In this document: piece by piece, positions 21,543-34,835 of the stretch
Numbering within the stretch: position 1 is the first letter of the stretch
Layout: each line of letters opens with the position of its first letter
Assembly: GCA_021014945.1 (NCBI GenBank)
Contig: MU266403.1
Location: 1-64,000, forward strand
DNA: 64,000 bases
Source of the DNA: Leucogyrophana mollusca
Taxonomy: Eukaryota > Basidiomycota > Agaricomycetes > Boletales
Direction of reading: 5' to 3'
Program-made: the position numbers and the translations under genes
Notes under the pieces: generated by a model
Told to the model about the DNA's origin: nothing
Seen by the model: the letters and a program-made list of their open reading frames with translations, nothing else
The model's database searches: none

Positions 21543-23796
21543 ATGCTTTGCGATTATTGCACTAACATTCCCCTCGATATCTTCCTCCCCTACCGTGCCT
21601 GTGGCATGTATAACGGCACCGGCCGCATCTATCAAGGCCGATACCAGCATTTCGAGGGCGCCACCGCACTTGAGGGCCTCAATTCCAGCGCAAATGCGGG
21701 ATGCCACATGTGCAACGTCATTCTCAATGCCCTCAACGTCGCCGAACCGCACTGGGCAATCCCGCCACCAATAACCGACAGGAAACTGCTCCATGCACCC
21801 AAGGAACGCATTCCGGTGAATAGCAGACCCCTGGATGAGAGTGGGATCACGATCATGGTGCAGGCGGAGGGGCAGATGATTATCAAGGATGGGGTGAGGG
21901 CGTGTAGCTTGTGGTGGTGGAATGAAACGATGGGACAAGGGAGGAAAGCCGGTACGAGTGTAGTTTTGCGTTCCCGTGGCGACAACAAGTTGAATGAGAT
22001 TTCATACAGCTTGTCCGGTAAGCGCGAGCGCCGATTCATCTGAAACATTCGCGCTCGCGATATCATGGCTCAAAACATGTACCGAAACGCACAGGGATTG
22101 CAAATATGACCAAGACCCACCTTTCCTCCCAACACGACTCATAGACATCGGTACTGCACCTGGCGGGATCAACCCGCGTCTCATTCAAACGAATGTAGAA
22201 TCTAACTTACCGGGTCCTAAGTACCTCGCACTGAGCCACTGCTGGGGCTCCCGACACGTTCTTAAAACCACCGTCGCGACTCTTCGAGACCACCAAGAGA
22301 GGATTAGCTGGTCCAGCCTATCCAAGACTTTCCAAGACGCCATGGTGATCGCGCAGCGCCTCGGGATACGCTATATCTGGATCGATTCCCTCTGTATCAT
22401 CCAAGACGACCCTCGAGATTTCGAAGCCGAATGTGGGCGGATGAACCTTGTATACTCGCGAGCGCATTGTACCGTTAGCGTGAGCACCATCGCCCAATCA
22501 CAGCGTGATGATCGCCCTTAAACTGACCTGATCCCATAAAACCAGGCTTCCGACTCCCCAGACGGCGAAGGCGGGTGCTTCGTCCCCCGTGATCCCAACC
22601 GCATCCAGACCTGCACGCTTGTTGCAAAAAATCGCTTCGCAGGATATCACCGACATTCTATCATGGATCCCATCTTTGGCCGGGAAGAGAACAATCCCGA
22701 GTCTGCCGAGATCCACATCTTCCCAAACTTTGGGCAGTGGAGAAAAGCGATCCAAGGTCCCGTCAGTGCTCGTGGATGGTGCTTACAAGAGCGGGAGCTC
22801 TCCCCTCGTATGCTGCACTACACCAAGGACCGGTTATTGTGGGAATGTCGAGAGTGCATCGCGTCTGAAGACCATCCAGAAATGCAACGGAAGCAAGAGA
22901 GCAATCTAGAGGTGGCCGAGTACCTCTCGAGCTGGAGACTGTTGGATGGAGGCGTTACGGCGACGACGACAGTGGCGGGCTACCCAAGGAGCAGGGCAAA
23001 GTGGTACGCGATGGCCGAGGAGTACTCGCGAAGAGCGCTGTCATTAAAGACCGACAAGCTGCCTGCACTCTCGGGGATCGCGGCGGAGATTGCGAAGAGG
23101 AGGCAAGGTGATCGTTACCTTGCGGGGTTGTGGAAAGACGATATATTCCGAGGGTTGTCGTGGTTCCCCGACCCGGTTGATGGGTCCTCGGCGCAGCCAG
23201 CGTCGTCGTGGCCGCCGACGGCCGTCGATGCAGGTCTACCGTCGTGGTCGTGGACAGCATGGGATGGCCCGGTGAGATACCACGGCGAATCCTGGTTCGG
23301 TGGTACGTGGGAGAAGGTAGACGGCAACGATGGCGACCAATGGGTCAAGCGACCCCCGCGAATTCAATTACTGGACTCCAGGATCAAACAATCGAGTTTG
23401 GATCCATTCGGTCGCGTTGGTGGAAGCGAAATTGTATTGTCCGGGTGGGCCATTGAAGTATCCGTATCAGAAGCCTATTTCGCACCAGATCTATCGGCAA
23501 ACCTGTTTAGGCATAAATGCTACAGCCTGGCAGGGCATCTCTCGGGTCCGTATAGTGCGGTACTGTACTTTGACGCCGACGTGGACGAGCTACCGACAAT
23601 CGAGGTTGTGTGCCTGCAGCTCGGTGTTGGAAAAGGTGTTAGGGGCACACCGCTTCCGGTGATTAACGGACTCGTGCTCACAAAAATAGGAGAGCAAGGG
23701 TCTGACGCGTATCGGCGAGTTGGCATGTTTGATGTGGGGACCAATGATGAAGTGTGGATGTCTCGGCGCAGTGTGAAAGTAGTCCACATAGTTTAG
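21543..23796 (+). CDS. HET-domain protein (heterokaryon incompatibility type)
   Basis: Exons 21543-21951, 22010-22479 and 22546-23796 give 709 aa; introns are GTACGA...TACAG and GTGAGC...ACCAG. N-terminus: a CDYC...GCHMC cysteine pattern common before HET domains. HET core: YLALSHCWG, LSKTFQDAMVIAQRLGIRYIWIDSLCIIQDD, then MNLVYSRAHCTVSASDSPDGEGGCF, and RGWCLQERELSPRMLHYTKDRLLWEC. The C-terminal part has LPSWSWTAWDGPV. HET domains trigger programmed cell death on non-self recognition in ascomycetes and are numerous in agaricomycetes. No stop or frameshift. Allelic or trigger partner cannot be told from here. Confidence 0.92.
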
Positions 23797-26450
23797 CCAC
23801 AGAAGCCATTATTTACTAACGATGAATCGAGAATAATGCCGCACCAGAGTCAGCCGCAATGCTAGGCAAGGATGTTGGTGGTCTCGAAGCTTCGGGAAAG
23901 GCGAGATACTGGAGGATGCCAGAGGCAACAGGGATATAAGGTACTGCTGACGAAATCTGTGCGCTTTCAACCATAGCGGTATCGGATACCAGATCTCTTC
24001 AACAGGAGCCGCACCGCGATACTTCGCCGCCTGAGTATCCGCCAGTCTAGCATGCCATGCTGTCAACACCAAGTCCTTCAGACTCTTCAAAGAGTGCACG
24101 AAGGAACGCTAAGATCCTCCGTTCAAGATCAATCAGTTTGATTTACCGATGAGTATTAAATTAAAGGAACCACGTCTTCCTTCTATTTGGTCTGCCTATG
24201 GGATACGGCTAGTGAGTTGACCTCTACGCAGTCGGCAGTGTACGAAAGGAAGTGGATGAATTGAAGACAAAATTTCAGCCATCGTACGTCAGAGGAATTA
24301 CATAAGTGTGCGAGCGTGTCTGAGGCTCGAGTTCGTCCGAACCCACCTTATCAATTTGCTCTTGCGTCCCCCAGCGTCCCCGGGTCCCACGCTTTGTAAA
24401 TCCGGTTCGCATACAAAGACGGCGCTGGAAATACTCCTACTTCGCCTATGATACAAGTTTTGAGAGGGTGAGAGCGACGGATATTCCAGTGTGGGGTCGG
24501 TTTGTAGGCGGTAGATGGGAGTGTCAAAAGGAGTGACGAGGGTATTCGGCGGGGAGATAGAACGTGCGCAGGATGCGCTGTTGAGCCACTCTATGGACAC
24601 CAGGCGCTGCCAGAACCAAGACAATTGGAGGTTTCCATCATCACTTCCATCCCACACTTTTGATCAACTAGACCATAATGTCTGACGTTCCCATTGAGAC
24701 TTAGGAACAGTTCAACCAGATCGTAAGATCATCCTCCGTGACATCACGTCGGAGGCTCACCACTCGTTATAGATAGGCTGCGACAAAGTCGCCATCGTCG
24801 ACTTCTAGGTCGCCGCCTGCCTGTTGATTTCTAGAAGCTGGATATCGAAAACCCTCTTGTAGACTTGTCGGAGCACAACACCGGTCCCGGTTCTGTGAGC
24901 CTTTGCTTGTATTAATACACCCAACCTCCTGTGATGAAACTGATGTGGTTCTTTTTTCGTATACCCCCAACTTCTGGGCTTACAAGAAGGGAGTGCAAAT
25001 CAGTAATGTTGTAGGGGGCCGCCTTCAGGAGCTTAGGGAGGAGGTGCTGGTGAATACTCCCCGTCTCTGCTGAAATCAGTTCTCTTATACTGTTTGCTTC
25101 GCGAAGAGAGTTATCGCCATTTCCAAGGCACAAGAGATGTTGGCCCTACCTGTTGTCATCTTCAAGGACACAAATCTCTAAAGAACGCTGAGCCAGGAAT
25201 GGACCCTCTTAAGCTTTCATGTCCACGGATGAGGCATCGAGCTGAATTCCTCCAGCATTCGGCGGTATGTGTATACTATAGTAGCTTGTGCTATCGACAC
25301 TGTTCTATATTGTGTTCTTTTTAACCCTCTCTTGATCGACAGAGCCCCGTTAACTACGACACCCTGTTGCTTTCAAAAAATAATAAGCCATCTACCTCAT
25401 TGCAATACCCATCATCCGCGACGAGTTTGGGGCACACGGATCCGTAATAGTATCCCCTCTCTAACATTTCTCGGAGACGTCTCTGCATGCAAGTCCTCCC
25501 TCCGTTGCTCTTCGGACACCAAACCGGTTTCTTCCCCCAGACATCCCGGATATGCGGCGCTTCTCTTCCAGCAGCATCAACCTTCTCGTCGAGGCGTTCT
25601 ATAAGGGCTGCCCCGTCATCGCGCTTTCGTTAAAGCACTCATGTTCGAGGCCATGTCTCGATGTTTGACATCCACTCAATTTTGTGAGCCTCGTCGCTAC
25701 GTCGCGTCGACCATCAACCAGATCCGCGAATTCAGTCAGGGTTAGGCGCCAAATCGACCATGTGGTTGGAGAACGCCTTGACCATTCATCTACCTCTGCG
25801 GAGAGCCAAGCGTAGAGTATCATTTTAATCACTGTTTCAGACTATCCGTCCCCCGCTCGATGAGAATTCACAATAACCAGGCGATGCCCGATTTCCTCTC
25901 AGCCAAGAGGTTTCCGCCCGTCCATCTCGGCACAAGGCCCTTGGAACACCGGTGCTCATATAAGTGTCGCCCGCGCCGGGTTGGGATCGATATTGTCAAA
26001 TTCTACAATCGATCTTCCTCCGTCATCCAGCCTCCTCCACCCCTACAGCCACTCGGATATCAAGTCCTCGGATGTAGATCCTGGCCCCGCTCTATCGCGC
26101 ACGCCGTCTAGTCTACATATGTAAGACGTTACCTTGCCACCTCGCTGAGACACAAGGTGACTCGCGGGCGCAATTGTCCACATCTCGCCGCTCTGCATGG
26201 GCGAACTACACATGGAACGCGCCAGCTCAACGATTCGTTGGAGTTGCGAGAATGTGTTTTGGAATGCTGAAACGTCATGGAAGTTGTCGGAGTTTTCCAA
26301 TAGTCCCCATACAAGCTATTGATAGCGTATGCGAGCGTCTGCATTGGTCGTGGTGAGACCGCCTTCTCGTAGCGGGGAAAAGCTCTGTTGTAAATACAAT
26401 CGTTGGTTCGGATGTCGCAGCCACACCCCAACACGCTTACGCCTGTAATC
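23797..26450. other. Gene-poor, apparently decayed region
   Basis: About 2.6 kb with no convincing gene. A minus-strand open frame at 24298-24657 and plus-strand bits near 25560-26110 look protein-like only locally. Nothing could be tied to a family. Confidence 0.5.
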
Positions 26451-26830
26451 TGGATGTCAGACTATGACGCGCATATCGGCTCTCAGCATGATCGGATCTA
26501 CGACACCGCTGGCCTTGAAGACAGTAGGCACCGTCTCGACGCAATCGAGAAGGCGTACCGCCTCGTCACATCCGTGTCTGTCGTGGGCGGCATTCATCTA
26601 TTGGTCCTGTGCTTTGGGGCTGGTGGGCCCGCGGATGCTGCGTGGCAGACTTGTTGTTTTGCGACGTCCTCGCCGGTCTTCCCGAATATAACAATATTTC
26701 GCGAGCGAGAACCTTCGATAAATCAGGTGGTGGGACAAACCTGGACGGAATGGCTACAAGGCATTGATAGTCCTCGGTCCGGGGATACATCGAAAGCTAT
26801 ATGCAAAAGTTCATTCCGGCTATGGCGGGG
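26450..26830 (+). pseudogene. Remnant of a second type of fungal G-domain gene
   Basis: A frame reads RIYDTAGLEDSRHRLDAIE, a switch II-like DTAGL motif, followed by a GGIHLLVLCFGAG strand. This order resembles large basidiomycete P-loop NTPases (DTxGL then GGxxLLVxCxRG) rather than the AIG1-like genes next door. The P-loop and specificity motifs are not found in frame. Probably a relic. Confidence 0.4.
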
Positions 26831-26949
26831 CGTGTTAGGTGTACGGATAATTGCATTCAAAAACAGATATTGTTGAGGTCCATGGATGCTCCGAAATCAA
26901 CTTCCGAGCTTGTTTCACTGTTGCTCGACCTCCAGTCCCGCCCATCTTC

Positions 26950-27650
26950 GAGCAGTGTCTGTCAGCCATAATCGTAACAGCGCATGAAAGGGGTTTGGTC
27001 AGCGGATGCGCTAAAGCTTTCTGGTTTGCACATAAGCACCCCGTCTGTCGAGGCTCCCCCTCGATGATGAGGTTGATGTGTCCCAAGCGCACTCTGGCGT
27101 ATCGCGGAACTGACTTGATCTTGATCTATGTCGTTCCAGAAAGTCGCCAACAGATGCCATTCGCGTTCCTTCCTCACTCCACCCCGTGGTCGCGAGAACG
27201 ATGCTCCGAGTCATTACCACACAATCTGCTAATTGCCACGAGGTTCTTGCGTGCGGATACCAGCACGCGCTTTTGAGTTACGTTGTGCAGGTATCTGAAT
27301 GAGCCCGCTGAGCTTCTGCAAGGGGGGGATATCGTAAGCATCGCAAGTCCTGAGCTCGTGGATTGGGGCGATGCCGCACCATACTCACAAAGGCATCACC
27401 CAGGCTGAAATGTGCCTCAGAACTTCTGTTTCGTCGAGGTACACACCATCGCAATCAGGTGTATCAGCGAGGACTATGCGGCGAAGGAAATCGTGACGGT
27501 CCGCGGTAATGACTTAGTGAACGCTTTCGGTGCAAGACTCCGAGCCATCCCCAACCGTTGTCGCGGTTGTTCCGACTGCAGCATTGATAGGCTATCGATT
27601 GGAGTGAGCCGACGCTCGCCGAGAAGTAATGCAGAATCGTACGGTGCTTT
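26950..27650 (-). pseudogene. Relic of an AIG1-like GTPase
   Basis: Pieces in the same order as the intact genes to the right, but in different frames: RRIVLADTPDCDGVYLDETEVLRHISAW (about 27520-27400), YLHNVTQKRVLVSARKNLVAISRLCG (about 27290-27215), SIVLATTGWSE (about 27205-27170), SQFRDTPECAWD (about 27125-27090) and NLIIEGEP (about 27075-27050). The P-loop exon was not found. Several frameshifts and the G4-like TTKW changed to TTGW show it is dead. It is the left-most member of the GTPase cluster. Confidence 0.75.
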
Positions 27651-28879
27651 TTCAGCTCCACTTTGGCTCACGATGCTGTGAGAACGACCCAGACGCATTT
27701 TTTCCCCAGGAGATGAACACCCACGGAATTACAGTATGACCTTCTCGAATCTCCATCGTGGCCGTATCATTCTACCAATACCTCTTTCCCTTGGATCCTT
27801 CCGTCTTGGAACCCTTCCCGGGCATTACAGCGATGCAAAGGAGACCCCTTGCTACTGGAGAGTAGTCCAGAGCGCGCTTCTGTGTGAGTGCCGAGGCCCC
27901 ACGAGGTTTCCATGCGCAGGTCCATGAGGCCAAAAACATTCCGTCCGTGGATGCATGCGTGCTTGAGGGAGCGCCTATTGCGGGCGAATCTGATCTAACC
28001 CCGTCTCGGCGTAAAGGCGTCCAGTGGGGGTGTTCGACTGATCAGCAGTCGCAGGAAAAGTCTCCGATGATGTTCTCGGAGGAACTTTCGCAAGCTGCCT
28101 TCCGTGGTCGTGAAAGTGCTTGTAGCCCAGGCTGCGACGGCTGTAATAAGGTTCATAAATGCACAAAACATTAGCAAACGATTGGAGGCAACGCTATCAT
28201 GATCTTGCAATACGTAGTTCAAAGCCTCCGCGGCAATTTCCGGGAACCAGCAACTCGGAATCAGTCAATGCTGCAACCAGCTGAGCACTGTTACAGAACG
28301 GGCCGCCAGCGACGACACTGGTGTAGGCGTGCAGTAGCTGAAGCCTGCCCTTCTGGAAATGGCCTTGACACAGCCGAGTAGTTCTATGCGGTGTTGATCA
28401 CCCGCCAGGATGTCTACGAGCGCAACCGGATGACATGAAATTATCACAGCGCAACTTTCAGTTGGTGCTGTTGGTGCGTTTCCTCACTTACCGCCTCAAT
28501 ATCTAAGGTGTAGAAAAGGTGCGTACCCTCGATTAACGCACAGCCCATTATATACACTGTTTCTTAGTGAACGTTCTTTGTACCAGTTCAGGTTTTCTGG
28601 AACGCTTCCCAGTGAACGCAATGTGGAAGGCGGGCGGAAATCGCCAAAGTAAAAGTGGCTATGATTGGTCTTAGCACAAGCGCCGACTATAACCCTTGGA
28701 CCTAGGGTGTTTATACTTGCCAGGCCTCGTCCGTGGTGCTACCCGTAAGCGTGCATCCCCAAATTCTAGCGTACTTTCACATCGCATTTAAAGCGAGCAC
28801 TTCAAGCCCTCATTCCCAACCCTCGCCCCTTATCTCTCCGATACTCACGTGCTTTTATTTCTTGCACCACCGTTTGACC
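27651..28879. other. Intergenic DNA with duplicated promoter
   Basis: No gene recognised. The last 200 bp (around 28690-28760, AACCCTTGGACCT...GTGGTGCTACCCGTAAGCGTGCAT) match the DNA upstream of the next GTPase gene (about 30618-30665), so the duplications included 5' flanks. Confidence 0.5.
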
Positions 28880-29950
28880 ATGTCCAGTCCAAAGAGGAAA
28901 CAATGGAAGAAGGCAGAATTGAAGCCAGGTGATACGGTCCTGAAGGACGCTCAACCGACTGACATCGTTATTCTGTACGTCTTTACATATACATTACCGA
29001 AGGATCATGCTAAACTTGCTCTACAGCGTCATGGGACCCCACGGCGTCGGCAAGAGCACGGTAAGGGTACCTGTTACTCAGCATCGCTCATAGCTCAGTC
29101 GACGAGGTAGTTCATCAACACTACGGCTGGGCGAACTTTGACAAAGGTTGGCCATAGCACGGAATCTTGCACGGCAACCATACAACATGCCATCTTCCCC
29201 TATCCTTACGATACTGACCGACGTGTCGTCTTGGTTGATACACCCGGCCTCGATGACGCTTACGCGGACGAAGTGGAGGTCCTGAGACGTATTGCTGTGT
29301 GGCTGGCATATTCGTAAGTACGGTTAACTTGCTCACAGGGACTGATAGTTGACCAAATACCCCATAGTTATAATGCAAATTTGAAATTATCGGGGGTCAT
29401 CTACCTGCATGACATATCTCAGGCTTCTGTGATGGGCAGAGCAAGGCACAACTTCGCCGTCTTCAACAAGCTGTGTGGCGCCGAGGCTGCAGAACATGTC
29501 ACCCTTGCGACTACGAAATGGGCCAATGTCAAAAGCGAAACGGGACAGAGACATGAGCAACAATTACGCGACACATGGAAAGATTGGCTTTGCCAGGGTT
29601 CCGAGATGGCCAAGTTCACGGACACCCGACAGTCAGCCTGGGATATCATTGACTCGGTCACCAAGAAACAACCTCTTGATGCCCTCAGAATTCAAAGAGA
29701 GATGGTCGACCTCGGAAAACGCATCTCCGAAACAGCAGCAGGAAACACCCTACGCACCTTGTTGGAGGAGCAGGTCGTAATGCAGAAACGAAGATTCATA
29801 GCACTGCAGATTAGCAAGGAGGGTGGCGATAACCGGCAGGCGAATTTGAAGGAGACCGAGGATCAAATCTATATGCTCCTCGGCCAGATCCAAACGCTTA
29901 AGACTCGTCGGAAAGGTATCCTGGGCTTCTTCGGATGTAGTAGAAAGTAG
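28880..29950 (+). CDS. AIG1-like P-loop GTPase, copy 1
   Basis: Exons 28880-28974, 29027-29060, 29111-29313 and 29368-29950; 304 aa. Basic N-terminus (SPKRKQWKKAELKPGD), P-loop GPHGVGKST in a 34-nt exon, then INTTAGR, VGHSTESCT, switch DTPGLDDAY, YLHDIS, and the G4-like ATTKW. The last third (QIQREMVDLGKRI... to the end FFGCSRK) is predicted helical with heptad-like spacing. The fold belongs to the GIMAP/AIG1-type GTPases; the cellular role in fungi is not established. Complete, with canonical splice sites. Confidence 0.85.
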
Positions 29951-30767
29951 TACCGTGAGTTTTTCTATGATGTTTTACGTTTATGCACGCTCATCTAACT
30001 CACCTTATGACAGTTGATCCACAAACTTTGGAAGCAAACATCTGGATGTACAATTCTTGCGCTATCCGCCTGTGGTACTGTTTGCTAGTACTGTCATCAA
30101 CTTGAATACTTAGTACTTACTATTACAAGTAGTTGCCAATTGGCCGTGACGTGACGCCAGGATATATGTGTGACCGAGTGTGAACCAGAGACTTTCCGTT
30201 CCCCCACTCAACACGCATATCACATCTCTAGGATACTGACTTAATGGAAAGGTCAAGCTATGTGCACGATTTGTCTATGTAGTCGAGCAAGCGAAGACTC
30301 TGGAAGTGTAGATGCGATTGTAGTTCACCACAAATCCCATCACCCACTGACTTCGGTCAGTTTTTAATCACTTCTTGATTCGTGCCTTTCAAGAAACTTA
30401 GCAATCGCACCGAATCTCGAAGGTTTCCATTCCTGTCGTCATATCAAGCCGATCCCAGGTGCGGAAATGTGCGCAGCTAAAACGACGATTTCACATGTAC
30501 ATATGTGCTTATCATGCCAAACTAAACTCCAATCTTAGGTCTGGTATTCTGGAATGATGCGTTCATCGCAGGAAGCATGGATGAATTCTGATTGGATGTT
30601 ATGAAGGCAGGCACTGCAACCCTTGGACCTGTTCCGTCCATAGTGCTGCCCGCAGGCATGCACACCAAAACCTCGTGTGTTGACGTACTTGAGACGAGAT
30701 TCCTGGCTACTCGTCCCTTCAGCTCTCAAATACTCTAGTGTATTCGTTTGCTCCATTCGTAGCCGCC

Positions 30768-31845
30768 ATGCGCAGTTCGAAGAGTTTGAAGAAACAATGG
30801 CAAAGGGCCGAAGTCAAGCCCGGGGATACAGTCCTCGAAGATGCCCGACCGAATGACATCATTATTCTGTGCGTCTTTGAGTTGTATATACACAATCGAG
30901 TGGTCATGCTTATCTATCTCCCCAGCGTTATGGGGCCGCCTGGAGTCGGCAAAAGCACGGTAAGGATCCCATGTATGCAGCGACCTCAGCTCAATTAAAA
31001 TGATAGTTCATCAACACTGCCGCCGGTAAAAGCTTGACGAAGGTCGGCCATGGCCTGGAGTCTTGTACGGTCGCCATGCAGCATGCCATCTTTCCCTATC
31101 CCTACAATCCGTCACGGCGTATTGTCTTTGTTGATACCCCTGGCTTCGATGATACTTACCAGGACGATGCAGAGATTCTGAGGCGTATAGCCGTCTGGTT
31201 AGCGCGTTCGTAAGTACGGTTGATACACTCGCGATGCGATGGCAATTGACAGTATATGGTAGGTATAACGACGACGTGAAGCTCTCGGGGATTATCTATC
31301 TGCACGATATATCCCAACCTCGTGTGGTGGGAGGAGCGTCGCGCAAGAACTTCGACATGATGGAAAAGTTGTGTGGCGCTGACGCCTCGCAGAATGTCAT
31401 CCTTGCGACTACGAAATGGGGAAATGTTAAAGCTGACGTAGCAGCGAGACGCGAGCATCAATTGCGGGAATACTGGAAGGAGATGATTGACCAGGGTTGC
31501 GAGCTGACCAGGTTCACGGGCAGCCGCGAGTCTGCCTGGGACATCGTCGACTCCACCACCAGAAAACCCCTTCTTGAATCCCTCCAAATTCAAAACGAGC
31601 TGGTCGATCTTGGAAGATATATCCCCGAGACAGCAGCAGGCAACACCTTGCGCGCCTCCTTGAAGGAGCTTGTTGCGGCACACAAGAAAACAATCATAGA
31701 GCTGCGGAACACTAAAGAGAATAGCGACGATGTACAGCTGAGGTTGAAGGACAACGAAGATCGCATCCGTACCCTTCTTGACCAGATACAGACGCTCCAG
31801 GTCCCTGCCAGCCGGCGCATCTTGGGTTTCATCGGTGTCCGTTGA
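30768..31845 (+). CDS. AIG1-like P-loop GTPase, copy 2
   Basis: Exons 30768-30868, 30926-30959, 31007-31209 and 31263-31845; 306 aa. P-loop GPPGVGKST, INTAAGK, VGHGLESCT, DTPGFDDTY, YLHDIS, ATTKWGNV, helical tail ending GFIGVR. Exon lengths 34, 203 and 583 are identical to copy 1 and the 5' flank is shared, so the two are a recent tandem duplication. Complete. Confidence 0.87.
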
Positions 31846-32652
31846 GTTTAGGGAGCTGGTACCGTGAGTTCTTCGGTTAAGTATACTTCCTAAATACTTC
31901 AACTGGTTTTTTCTTTTGGTAATTTAGTGACCGATATTTGAAGCGAAGTATTAGATGGGCAGTTGCAGCACTACGGCAGTTCAAGTCGTCACTCTATTTC
32001 CAGTCCCTACTCCCGCATAGATGCTAGGTGCTTTCGTTCAAGTAAACATATTATTTAATAATAACGAGGTAAAGGATGGCTTCGGACGCAGCACCTGCGT
32101 CCCCTCACTCGGGAAAATGACGATGAGTAGCGACTTATTTAATGCAGTTCCTTCTGCGAATCTTTGGAGTTCAACGGCGACACTGCCAAGCTCGACTGAC
32201 CACCTGGGTGACCAGTTTCCAGCTCATTCCTTAGTCTACACAACAGGTTCCCGGGAATCGGAACGCCAGTACTATCTGCAAATACATTCCCCCATTCCAC
32301 AATCAAGAATCAAACGGGTATTGAGACATAATTATATGCAGAAAACGCCTGGTGTAGTCATATACTATGAGCAACCATCTGTAGCCACCGAGTTGCAAAT
32401 TTGCGACCACGCCAGGTTTGTCATGGAGGGCAAAATTGCTGAGCTACAGCAACAGTCATTATATCGTCTGCGGGACCTCGGTATTTGATCTACAATATAT
32501 AGTCCATCGATGGCGCGAATAAAACGAAATATGTATACTGCACCTCTAAGCCCTGCCGCCTACCGGTGTTTATTTTCCTCGTCGAGCCACCAGGCCAGGC
32601 CTTCGAACTCCACAAGGCGCCGTTAAATCTGCAAGATGACGAGAGGAGTGTT
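31846..32652. other. Intergenic DNA and decayed 3' tail of copy 3
   Basis: At 32560-32650 the minus strand still resembles the lost helical tail of the next GTPase (LQI, stop, RRLVEFEG). A plus-strand open frame at 32021-32488 has no recognisable domain and was not called. Confidence 0.5.
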
Positions 32653-33452
32653 CTAAATCCTCTCGGTTATGAGATCGACAATGCGCCATGCAGACCGACT
32701 ATCGTCGCGAAACTGAGTTATGGTCGATCCGAGTTTAGCCATATCCTTCCAAAATGTTGCGGATAACTCTTTTTCACGTTGTATCCCCACATTGTCCTCA
32801 ACATCACCCCATTTGGTAGTTGTGAGAACGACAGTCCTGGAAGGACCATCACCAAGCAGCTCGCTGAGCATCCCAAAGTGGCTGCGCGATGGCCCCGACA
32901 CCCGAGGTTGGTTTATGTCATGGAGGTAGATGACACCAGCAAGCTTCTTCCTGTCGCCATAGCTGGCGTTGCAGATATAATCAGGCTCTCAATGAGTAAC
33001 GCCACCGCACTTACGAACGGACAAGCCAGTCAACGATACGCCTGAAGGCCACCGAGTAATCTTCGTTCATAGCATCAAGGCCAGGGGTATCCACGAAAAC
33101 TATACGACGGGATGGATCCTGACGACATAAGACGACAACGGGCAGAATAGATGTTGTGCAAGGTGTCAAATCATAACCGACGGTTGTTGTGTCTTTCCCA
33201 GCCATGGCGTTGATAAACTGGTATGACTTCAGCGTAGAGGCGACGAAACTGGATATTAAAGTCTTACAGTACTTTTCCCGACTCCAGTGAGACCTATGAC
33301 GCTGAAATAGCAAATCGATATTTTTCTCCGGAGGTTCTTCAGAGGACATACGGGATGACAATGTCACTCTCCTGTGCACCCCCTGGTGGCAAAATCGCAT
33401 CGCTCGACCCTTTTTGCTTGCTTTTCCAGAAACCGTTGAACCGCTTGAACAT
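32653..33452 (-). CDS. AIG1-like P-loop GTPase, copy 3 (tail truncated)
   Basis: Exons 33352-33452, 33268-33301, 33015-33217 and 32653-32962; 215 aa. P-loop GLTGVGKST, INAMAGK, VGYDLTPCT, DTPGLDAM, YLHDINQ, TTTKWGDV. The G domain is complete but a stop after DLITERI removes the usual 80-90 residue helical tail, traces of which remain downstream. The first Asp-Thr of the switch is followed by AMNED rather than DTY. May be a truncated functional protein or an early pseudogene. Confidence 0.78.
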
Positions 33453-34835
33453 CGCGGATGTGGATAGTGTGAATGTGAGTGTGGTGCAGATACACCCCGC
33501 AGGTTTGTGGGGAGTTCTGGAACGGCGTTTGTCACAGGCGGTCGAAGCTTCGAGCGGTATCGACGTTTATATTACGATACACGAGGTCCTTGCGTATTAC
33601 CCTGCAATCGCGCGTGGCTGATCTTCGGTGATCATTGTTGTATGCGTGTCTGATGCCTGCCAGTGTGGCAGCCAATCAGTACCGGAACCCTGCTATGACC
33701 GCTGTTCGGCTAGCTGGAGCTGGTCCGCTGGCTTCTGCAGAATAAAGTTAGATTCAAGGTCCAACACTCAGATTAAATCTGACTGGTGACGACTTCCTGC
33801 CATATACATGTGACGGATTGGAAGGTGCAGGGAGCGTAAGAGAGAAACTCGAACACCTTGAAAAAGCGAGGTCATAGTCACTCCAGGACGCCATTTATAA
33901 ACGAACGGGTTGCGGTCGCAAGGCCGCATCCCCAGACGCGGGTGTAATCCAACCGTAGACCATTCGACCCGGATGATTCCTTCGACATCGCCGTTGTGGT
34001 GCACTGGGATATCCCGGTGTTGTATGCCAAGACGTATCCTATGGTGAGCGCTGAAGACCACATCTCATAGACCACGGAACGCCGAAGGTGGTGATGCGTG
34101 TTGACCACATGCGAATCCTGAAGTGCCCTTGCAGGCACTAACTGACAACACATGGGATGGGTGAAGCCTGTGCTCCTGTTTCATGGGCTTTCGGTCAAAG
34201 CCTGAAACGGCGGGTATGTGACAGTGGAGCGGCGCGGCGGGGTTGGGTGGTGTCAGAGTGGATGCCGATCATGATGCATGATGGCGCTCGCCGCTCTGTT
34301 TTACAGTCATACAGAGCGGTGGCCGTCACACACGTCACTGTCACTCATAACAGTCACAAGTCATTCACAAGCATAGGGGCCACATCTTAGGTACTGCACG
34401 CCCGGCTGTAAACAACAGATATATACAGCGGTGATGTGCTCGCATTGTTGATAGCGATGGTCCTTCCTCGTCCGTTCACCTTTGATCCGACCCCACTTAT
34501 ATCGTGAAGTCTCAATATCCGCGATATACTCTACCGCAATATCCGTGCCCTCGATGAACGAGTGAAAATCGCCGTCTTTTCCAGGAATAAATTCAGTCCC
34601 CCAAATGGGCGGAAGAGAAAACAGCCGTGGTATGTAGAGCATCACATCCTCGACGACAAGCGCTCGATCGTGTCGTCCGCGCTGTATCTTCGTCACCTAT
34701 CTCCTTTGTGCTACATGTCATCTCGATACCTTGCGTGATCACTGGACCGTATAGTCAGATATAAGAACCTGGTAAACACTTCAGACGTGAATGAGACGCG
34801 GCCCTTTTACTAGACCTACCGAACCACCGAACCCC
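33453..34835. other. Intergenic DNA
   Basis: About 1.4 kb without a recognised gene. A 111-codon open frame at 34361-34696 (minus) lacks any motif. Short tandem bits CATGATGCATGATGG occur near 34268. Confidence 0.5.

Noticed and set aside
32021..32488. 155-codon plus-strand frame between GTPase genes
   Set aside because: No motif and no splice partner; the region overlaps flanks of both neighbouring GTPases.
34361..34696. 111-codon minus-strand frame
   Set aside because: Looks mildly protein-like but has no domain, neighbour relation or introns to support it.
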